This document shows positions 22,344-27,300 of a stretch of 27,300 nt of DNA, piece after piece (position 1 is the stretch's first letter; every line of letters starts with the position of its first letter). The notes beneath the pieces were generated by a model that ran no database searches, was not told the DNA's origin, and saw only the letters and a program-made list of their open reading frames with translations. A program made the translations under genes and the position numbers. The DNA is from Aphodosoma sp045658305 (lineage in GTDB: Bacteria; Bacteroidota; Bacteroidia; Bacteroidales; Paludibacteraceae). The DNA lies in contig JAZOUT010000095.1 in the NCBI GenBank assembly GCA_045658305.1, positions 1 through 27,300 on the forward strand. Reading direction: 5' to 3'.

Positions 22344-23495
22344 TTATGTATATTCTTCAACATCTTGTGCTGTAATTGTATCTCCACAAAGGATGATGAG
22401 TCGTTCTACGATGTTGCGTAATTCACGGATATTACCTCGCCATGGCTTTTGTTGGAGTTTTTCGATTGCTTCTTTTGAAAAATGTTTCATGGCTCGACCT
22501 TGTGTTTCGCAGATAATGTTGGTGAAGTATTCAATAAGCAAAGGTATGTCTTCTACACGTTTTGACAATGGGTCAACGTGGAGGGGAACAACATTTAAGC
22601 GATGAAAAAGGTCTTCTCGAAAATTACCTTTTTCAATTTCTTCTTCTAAATTTTTGTTCGTAGCAGCTAAGACGCGTACATCAATTTTTATTAGTTTGTC
22701 GCTACCTACAGGAGAAATTACATTCTCTTGCAAACAACGTAATACTTTGGCTTGTGCAGGTAGACTCATATCGCCAATTTCGTCAAGAAATATAGTACCG
22801 CCATCGGCTTGTTCGAATTTGCCTATGCGTTGTTTGATAGCAGAAGTAAAGGCACCTTTTTCGTGTCCGAATAATTCACTTTCAATAAGTTCAGATGGAA
22901 TAGCTGCACAATTGACTTCGATGAAAGGTTTGTCGGCTCGTGGCGAATTTTGATATATTTGTTGTGCAACAACTTCTTTGCCTGTTCCATTATCGCCTGT
23001 AATTAATACTCGAGTATCAGTCTTAGAAATAAGTTCTATTAAATGGCGCAATTTTTTAACACAAGGGGATTCGCCAATCATTTCGTAGTTGCGTTGTATC
23101 TTCTTTTTTAGAGTTTTAGTTTCTTTTATCAGTTTGTTTTTATCGAGGGCATTGCGTGTTGACACGAGCAAGCGATTTAGATCAAGAGGTTTTTCGAGAA
23201 AATCGAAAGCTCCTTTTTTGATACATTCAACGGCAATTTCGATATTGCCATGAGCAGACATAATCATGATTGGCGATTCAAATCCATCATCTTTGAGCTT
23301 TTCGAGGAGAGTAATACCATTAATGCCAGGCATTACGATATCAGTAAGAATCAAATCGTAGTGCTTAGTTTTGGCTTTTTCAAATGCCTGAGTAGCATTT
23401 TCAGCCACATCTACTATGTATTTCTCGTGTTCGAGAATATCTTTGATGGTGTTACGTATGAAACGTTCATCATCCACTACCAATATACGTGCCAT
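22344..23495 (-). CDS. NtrC-like response regulator, AAA+ type, without a Fis DNA-binding domain
   Basis: Two-component regulator. The receiver domain (1-120) has the acidic pair D9/D10, phosphoacceptor D52, S80 and K102. The AAA+ domain has Walker A GDNGTGKE (167-174), ESELFGHEKGAFTSA (the GAFTGA loop reads GAFTSA at 214-219), Walker B GGTIFLDE (D238, E239) and RNIVERLIIL near the end. The protein stops at 383 residues, just after the AAA+ lid, so the usual C-terminal helix-turn-helix is missing. From memory, Flavobacteria and other Bacteroidota have homologues with the same two features, so this is a family trait rather than a broken gene. No histidine kinase gene is adjacent. It is 66 bases downstream of the Ig-like lipoprotein gene. 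Confidence 0.92.
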   Translation of the reverse strand: MARILVVDDERFIRNTIKDILEHEKYIVDVAENATQAFEKAKTKHYDLILTDIVMPGINGITLLEKLKDDGFESPIMIMSAHGNIEIAVECIKKGAFDFLEKPLDLNRLLVSTRNALDKNKLIKETKTLKKKIQRNYEMIGESPCVKKLRHLIELISKTDTRVLITGDNGTGKEVVAQQIYQNSPRADKPFIEVNCAAIPSELIESELFGHEKGAFTSAIKQRIGKFEQADGGTIFLDEIGDMSLPAQAKVLRCLQENVISPVGSDKLIKIDVRVLAATNKNLEEEIEKGNFREDLFHRLNVVPLHVDPLSKRVEDIPLLIEYFTNIICETQGRAMKHFSKEAIEKLQQKPWRGNIRELRNIVERLIILCGDTITAQDVEEYT

Positions 23496-23510
23496 AATAG
23501 TAATTTTTAA

Positions 23511-23538
23511 GTAGTTAGTAGTTGTTAGTGTGTAGTTT
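23511..23538. repeat. Seven-base tract upstream of the NtrC-like gene
   Basis: Heptamers GTAGTTA, GTAGTTG, TTAGTGT and GTAGTTT on the plus strand. Read on the minus strand they give units such as ACACTAA and TAACTAC, similar to the CACTAAA/CTCTAAC units at 15901 and 18585. They begin 16 bases upstream of the start codon at 23495. Confidence 0.55.
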
Positions 23539-23561
23539 TTTATGAAATTATGTATTATTTT

Positions 23562-25412
23562 TTATTGCTTATTTCCTATTTTTATAAGTTCTTTAGGCTT
23601 TTGTTCGAGAATAGGTAATTCATTTATATTCCATACTTCTTCAACATCCCAAAAAGCTCGAAGCTCTATATCGTATGGGTAATAATATATTTTCTCTGAT
23701 TGACGTTTTTCTTTATAATTGCCACTATCCCATTTGCCATTACCATTTTCATCAATGAATAGACGAGCATAATATGTGTCAGGTTTCATATATTCAAATT
23801 TTACTTTGGCATCTGTGGCGGCTTGTTGTTTTATAGCTTTATCATCTTTATTTAATATTTGAATAACCTCTTTCCCTGTATGATTTGTTAATTCAAATAT
23901 TAAGACTGCATATTCTTCAAGTGATTTTGTTTTGAAGGCAATGGTTTCTTTGTGTGTTGCCATGCCAGTAAAAGAGATGAATAGTGCAGAATCTACAATT
24001 AGTTGATAATCAGTTGCAGGTTTCCATTCGTATTCTATTTGGTATTTCAAACCTATACTATCTCCTTTAAGCAATTTAGCATCTAAATCGACCCAATTTG
24101 TATCTACTTTCTCTTGCAATTGATACCACGTTGTATCGTTAGGTGTCATTGCTGTTGGCACATCAAATGTTAATATAAGTGGGGTGTAAACATCAAATGA
24201 TGTTGATTTATTTGAATTTATTGTGTGATACTCAGTCTTTTGTTCTTTATCGTCATTTTTCTTTTTATTGGTTTTTGGAGCACGATATAAAAATGTAATT
24301 GTGTCTGTTTGCCAATAAATTGAGTCATCACGTTTTTGGTATGTAGTTTCTATTTGTAATGTGTCTTGTTGCCATGCGAGAGTATCTGTAAGCCAATATA
24401 TTAATGTGTCTTTATTGGTTGATTCTTGCAGCATATAAGTGAAAATACTGTCTGCAATATTTAAGGGTTTGAGAATAGGCAAAGAGTCGCATGTGACAGC
24501 AAATTCTAATGTTAATTTATGTCGCTCTGTGCGTGCTGATTTTGATAGGTATTGACGATTGCTTTTCTCAGTAAATGCAAATAATATTACATCATCGGGA
24601 GTGTATGTGTGATTATTAGTCGTTATTATTGAATCAATGATAAGTTGTGTAGAATCTACTATATTGTTTATAGAATCTATTATTGCATAGTGCGAAATAG
24701 TGTCGTATGTTATTTCTGTTGTGCAAATGGGGGTATAAATACTATCATCAAAAGCAATTTGCTCTATAGGGACATCGAAATAGTAATTATTGCCAATATC
24801 AGCAAGTGCAAAAACATGATATTGCCCTTCACTAATATTGTTTATTGTGAATTTGCCTTCATTGTTGGTTTTTGTGATGCGGTCGAAGGGTATAGATACG
24901 AAGGCTGTATCGTTCATATTACTATGAATACCGACGACAATATTAGGTATTGGGTTTAATGTTTCAGAATCAATAATCGTGCCAGATAGCTTTAAAGTGT
25001 CAATAAAATCACCTGTTGCAAAACTAAATGTAAATCCGTTTAGTTCATTACGTTCATTATTATCTACAATTGAATTTGTAAAATCGATTGTGTATGTGGT
25101 ATTTGGCTTTAATGAGTCTTGTAAATCTACATTCACTTTATGTCCTGATGCTTTAATAATAGCCATATTGGTTTGAGGTGGCGAAATAAGCACTTTTTCA
25201 AACGTACTTTGCACGAGAACAATTTCATCGAATGTAAGTTGTATTTTGTTTGATGTTACATTTGTCGCTCCATTTTCAGGCGTGCATTTTAGTAATTTTG
25301 GTGGGGTGGTATCTTTAGGCCCTCCTTGTGGACCACTACCTCGATTGGCGCACCCTAATATGGTTAGAATACAAAAAATAACTAATAATAATATTTTAAA
25401 AGTTTGCTTCAT
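23562..25412 (-). CDS. Ig-like (Big_5) domain lipoprotein
   Basis: Exported lipoprotein of unknown function. The signal peptide MKQTFKILLLVIFCILTILG ends at lipobox cysteine C21. A bacterial Ig-like Big_5 domain follows (about 37-135): TPPKLLKCTPENGATNV, then IQLTFDEIV and FSFATGD. A carboxypeptidase-regulatory-like segment (LSGTIIDSETLNPIPNIVVG, about 140-215) and a long beta-rich region come next. A segment typical of this family (YYARLFIDENGNGKWDSGNY) lies near the C-terminus. It has 616 residues. The open frame extends upstream to 25517, but ATG 25412 places the signal peptide at the N-terminus. Such proteins are common in Bacteroidota and may act at the cell surface. Confidence 0.85.
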   Translation of the reverse strand: MKQTFKILLLVIFCILTILGCANRGSGPQGGPKDTTPPKLLKCTPENGATNVTSNKIQLTFDEIVLVQSTFEKVLISPPQTNMAIIKASGHKVNVDLQDSLKPNTTYTIDFTNSIVDNNERNELNGFTFSFATGDFIDTLKLSGTIIDSETLNPIPNIVVGIHSNMNDTAFVSIPFDRITKTNNEGKFTINNISEGQYHVFALADIGNNYYFDVPIEQIAFDDSIYTPICTTEITYDTISHYAIIDSINNIVDSTQLIIDSIITTNNHTYTPDDVILFAFTEKSNRQYLSKSARTERHKLTLEFAVTCDSLPILKPLNIADSIFTYMLQESTNKDTLIYWLTDTLAWQQDTLQIETTYQKRDDSIYWQTDTITFLYRAPKTNKKKNDDKEQKTEYHTINSNKSTSFDVYTPLILTFDVPTAMTPNDTTWYQLQEKVDTNWVDLDAKLLKGDSIGLKYQIEYEWKPATDYQLIVDSALFISFTGMATHKETIAFKTKSLEEYAVLIFELTNHTGKEVIQILNKDDKAIKQQAATDAKVKFEYMKPDTYYARLFIDENGNGKWDSGNYKEKRQSEKIYYYPYDIELRAFWDVEEVWNINELPILEQKPKELIKIGNKQ

Positions 25413-25585
25413 AAATAATAAAAACAATGATTCAGTATTTAGATGTAATTTAATTAATTTTTGTTCGATTTTTTTTTTGAGGTGGTTTGTGGATGGTGGT
25501 TTATTATCTTTGTTCATGACCCGCAGCCATCACTTTGCATAGTTTAAGTAAGCTTGTCTCTGCTTTTTCATCCCTTGTTTGTTTT

Positions 25586-25660
25586 CTTGCTTGAAGGTAC
25601 GGTTCACTATCTTGAAAGGTAAGGTTATCTTATGGAGCAGTATACTATTGGTATAGGAAA
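25586..25660 (+). repeat. Interspersed GCTTGAAGGTA repeat, copy 3
   Basis: It contains GCTTGAAGGTACGGTTCACT, then a second imperfect unit GAAAGGTAAGGTTATCTTAT, and ends with GTATACTATTGGTATAGG. It aligns over most of its length with the minus strand of 12646-12700. It lies in the 275-base gap upstream of the Ig-like lipoprotein gene, which is otherwise featureless. Confidence 0.75.
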
Positions 25661-25687
25661 AATATAGTGCTTTTATATTGAGTTGAG

Positions 25688-26791
25688 TTAATTGCGAGTT
25701 GTATAAATGTCTCCTGGCATTTGGTCTATCAATTCATCATAAACCATTTCGGTAAGTAAAGCTGATGTTTTTTGTATTGACAGATCTAGATTTGTGCTTA
25801 TTATATTTATGTGTTGAGGTCCTGATTTCAATAAATCTATTACCGATTGTTGCTCAGGTGTCAAGTCATTAAACAGAGTTTGTTGAACTGCATTTTTCTC
25901 AGGAGCGGTCCAACCCATAAGGTTTATTAAATCTTCTGCTGAAGTAATAATTTCAGCCTTGTGCTGACGTATTAGTTTATTACAACCCTCCGATGTTTTG
26001 TCTCCTACACGACCAGGAAATGCCATTACATCACGGTTATAATCATTAGCGATATTTGCTGTTATTAGCGATCCTCCTTTTATTGCTGATTCAACAACCA
26101 CTACCACATCACTTATACCAGCAACAATACGATTACGTTGTACAAAGTTCTGAGGGTCAGGAGTTGTCTTTGAGAGATATTCAGTCACTATTGCACCTCC
26201 CGATTGTATCATTTGTGAAGCATACTGACGATGCACATGCGGGTATATTCTATCAAGTCCATGCGCTACAATACCTATCGTTGGCAATCCATGTTCGAGA
26301 GCTGCTTTGTGAGATGCAATATCAATTCCGTATGCCAACCCACTGACAATCACGGTGTCAGGATTAGATACAGCAAGAGTTTTAACAAGTTCATTTGTCA
26401 AATCTCGCCCATACTTTGTAGCATTGCGAGTGCCTATTATTGCAACAAACTTTTGTGAATTGAGATTGCAATTCCCATATTGATAAAGTATTTGAGGTGC
26501 ATCACTACATTGAGCTAAACGAACAGGATAATCATTTGAGCCAAAAGGAATTGCTTTAATCCTATTTTTCTCAATAAATTCGATTTCTGCTGATGCTCGA
26601 CGCAAAGCCTCTTGTCTATACCCTTCATCCGAAATATAAGCTCCAACGCCACCTATTTTACGTAACACATCAGGCGATTCCTTAAATACCGCCTCTGCCG
26701 AACCAAGATGCTCTATCAAGGTGCGTGCAGTGCGTGGACCCACCATAAATAATTGAGTCAAAGCTATATCATATAATAAGTCTTTCCCCAT
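25688..26791 (-). CDS. dprA: DNA processing protein DprA
   Basis: Binds incoming single-stranded DNA during natural transformation and loads RecA. An N-terminal helical SAM-like region (1 to about 70) precedes the Rossmann-like DprA core: FVAIIGTRNATKYGR, VIVSGLAYGIDIASHKAAL, GIVAHGLDRIYPHVHR, QNFVQRNRIVAGISDVVVVV and GSLITANIANDYNRDVMAFPG. A C-terminal winged helix (about 300-367, LSIQKTSALLTEMVYDELI) completes the protein. ATG 26791 is chosen because the upstream extension to 26833 overlaps the VanZ gene. The 367-residue length is normal. It starts four bases after the VanZ stop, so the two are coupled. dprA occurs in many bacteria not known to be competent, so transformability is not implied. 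Confidence 0.96.
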   Translation of the reverse strand: MGKDLLYDIALTQLFMVGPRTARTLIEHLGSAEAVFKESPDVLRKIGGVGAYISDEGYRQEALRRASAEIEFIEKNRIKAIPFGSNDYPVRLAQCSDAPQILYQYGNCNLNSQKFVAIIGTRNATKYGRDLTNELVKTLAVSNPDTVIVSGLAYGIDIASHKAALEHGLPTIGIVAHGLDRIYPHVHRQYASQMIQSGGAIVTEYLSKTTPDPQNFVQRNRIVAGISDVVVVVESAIKGGSLITANIANDYNRDVMAFPGRVGDKTSEGCNKLIRQHKAEIITSAEDLINLMGWTAPEKNAVQQTLFNDLTPEQQSVIDLLKSGPQHINIISTNLDLSIQKTSALLTEMVYDELIDQMPGDIYTTRN

Positions 26792-26795
26792 CTTT

Positions 26796-27152
26796 TTATT
26801 TTTTGTAGTTTCTGTAAACACAAAGAACTCCAATAGCCAATATTACCCCAAGTGTATTAGCTATAAAATCATATATCGAACCTACGCGCCAAGGCAAAAA
26901 ACATTGTATTATCTCCATTAAAGTACCAAATCCTACTGAAAATAAAAACGCAAAATACAAATGTCTTTTTGTTATTTCCTTACGCCAATATGATGTCAAA
27001 TCAAATATGAATGTTAGTGTTACACCAAAATACATAATAGTATGCACAATTTTATCAGCACTTGGCACGTCTGTTTTTGGCAATACCCCTGTGTTGATTG
27101 TTGAAAGTATCAACACAAGGGTACACACCAATATCGTAGGAAAGTAACGCAT
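26796..27152 (-). CDS. VanZ-like membrane protein
   Basis: Small inner-membrane protein with four predicted membrane segments (about 4-20, 35-54, 66-84 and 92-112). The VanZ-type features are the acidic/His pattern ADKIVHTIMYFGVT in the second segment and LMEIIQCFLPWRVGSIYDFI before the last. The 118-residue length is typical of short phylum members. It sits between the deoC-like gene and dprA on the same strand. No glycopeptide-resistance gene is nearby; in this phylum the family is a common housekeeping gene of unknown role. Confidence 0.85.
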   Translation of the reverse strand: MRYFPTILVCTLVLILSTINTGVLPKTDVPSADKIVHTIMYFGVTLTFIFDLTSYWRKEITKRHLYFAFLFSVGFGTLMEIIQCFLPWRVGSIYDFIANTLGVILAIGVLCVYRNYKK

Positions 27153-27188
27153 CTATTTCAGTTGAGAATTAAAATACCTAATTGCTAA

Positions 27189-27300
27189 TTAGAAATATTT
27201 CACTTCTGTGCCATAAATGCTTGTCAACAAATTGTTAGCCAAACGGCTAGCACCAAAGCGGAATAACTCATTAGTCATCCATTCTTCGCCAAGCACAGTG
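27189..27300 (-). CDS. deoC: C-terminal end of a deoxyribose-phosphate aldolase-like gene (partial)
   Basis: The minus strand is open from the window edge to a TAA at 27189-27191 and encodes about 37 residues: TVLGEEWMTNELFRFGASRL, continuing ANNLL and ending GTEVKYF. The FRFGASRLANNLL pattern resembles the last helix of DeoC, where a GAS segment lies near the phosphate site. The rest of the gene lies beyond the window, so identity is tentative. It ends 36 bases before the VanZ start. Confidence 0.65.
   Translation of the reverse strand, partial: TVLGEEWMTNELFRFGASRLANNLLTSIYGTEVKYF

Noticed and set aside
25505..25512. TATCTTTG on the plus strand as a promoter
   Set aside because: It points towards the 3' end of dprA with no plus-strand gene downstream, so it is most likely a chance match.
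25413..25517. N-terminal extension of the Ig-like lipoprotein to 25517
   Set aside because: It would bury the lipoprotein signal peptide 35 residues inside the protein.
26796..27152. VanZ-like gene as an antibiotic-resistance determinant
   Set aside because: No vanA/B/H/X/R/S-type genes are nearby, and short VanZ-like proteins are common housekeeping genes in this phylum.

Overview
The window looks like chromosomal DNA from an AT-rich member of the Bacteroidota, most likely order Bacteroidales. The signs are several TAnnTTTG (-7 box) promoter candidates, AT-rich gene leaders without a clear Shine-Dalgarno sequence, and families largely restricted to this phylum: a DUF5683 protein, DUF1599, a DoxX-thioredoxin fusion, a ~550-residue nucleoside kinase with a ThrRS-like N-terminus, an Ig-like lipoprotein, and an NtrC-like regulator without a DNA-binding tail. 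No phage, insertion sequence, CRISPR array, rRNA or tRNA was recognised. The content is housekeeping; the surprises are mostly between the genes.

Layout. 1-264: AT-rich leader with a promoter and one possible DnaA box. 265-4580 (+): mnmG, apt, uvrC, with a parS-like palindrome between mnmG and apt. 4581-4942: repeat-rich gap. 4943-7227 (+): a POT-family transporter and ribF, overlapping by one base, closed by a bidirectional terminator. 12554 down to 7286 (-): parA, parB, a DUF5683 membrane protein, lytic transglycosylase mltD, a MerR-type regulator and an alkaline phosphatase lipoprotein, closely packed. 13800-12769 (-): a GT9 glycosyltransferase. 16462-14005 (-): DUF1599, DoxX-thioredoxin protein, tpiA, then a terminator. 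18426-16606 (-): Na/phosphate cotransporter with PhoU-like tail. 18625-20280 (+): nucleoside kinase. 20609-22318 (+): RecQ-type helicase. 25412-22344 (-): Ig-like lipoprotein and NtrC-like regulator. 27300-25688 (-): end of a deoC-like gene, a VanZ-like membrane protein and dprA.

How it fits together. parA, parB and two parS-like sites (2152-2167 and 5431-5446) form a chromosome segregation locus. Together with mnmG and the AT-rich leader this suggests proximity to the replication origin, which cannot be proved from the window. parAB is followed by cell-wall and envelope genes. Alkaline phosphatase and the phosphate cotransporter point to phosphate scavenging, but they are not adjacent.

The least expected signals are intergenic. 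(1) A ~120-bp REPIN-like element occurs twice (4794-4910 and 16476-16597), each bounded by two copies of a ~24-bp near-palindrome. (2) A second repeat containing GCTTGAAGGTA occurs at 4746, 12646, 25586 and, as a fragment, 8383. (3) Seven-base tandem tracts lie just upstream of, or inside, the starts of several genes, including an out-of-frame GTTGAAA tract in the first codons of the DoxX gene.
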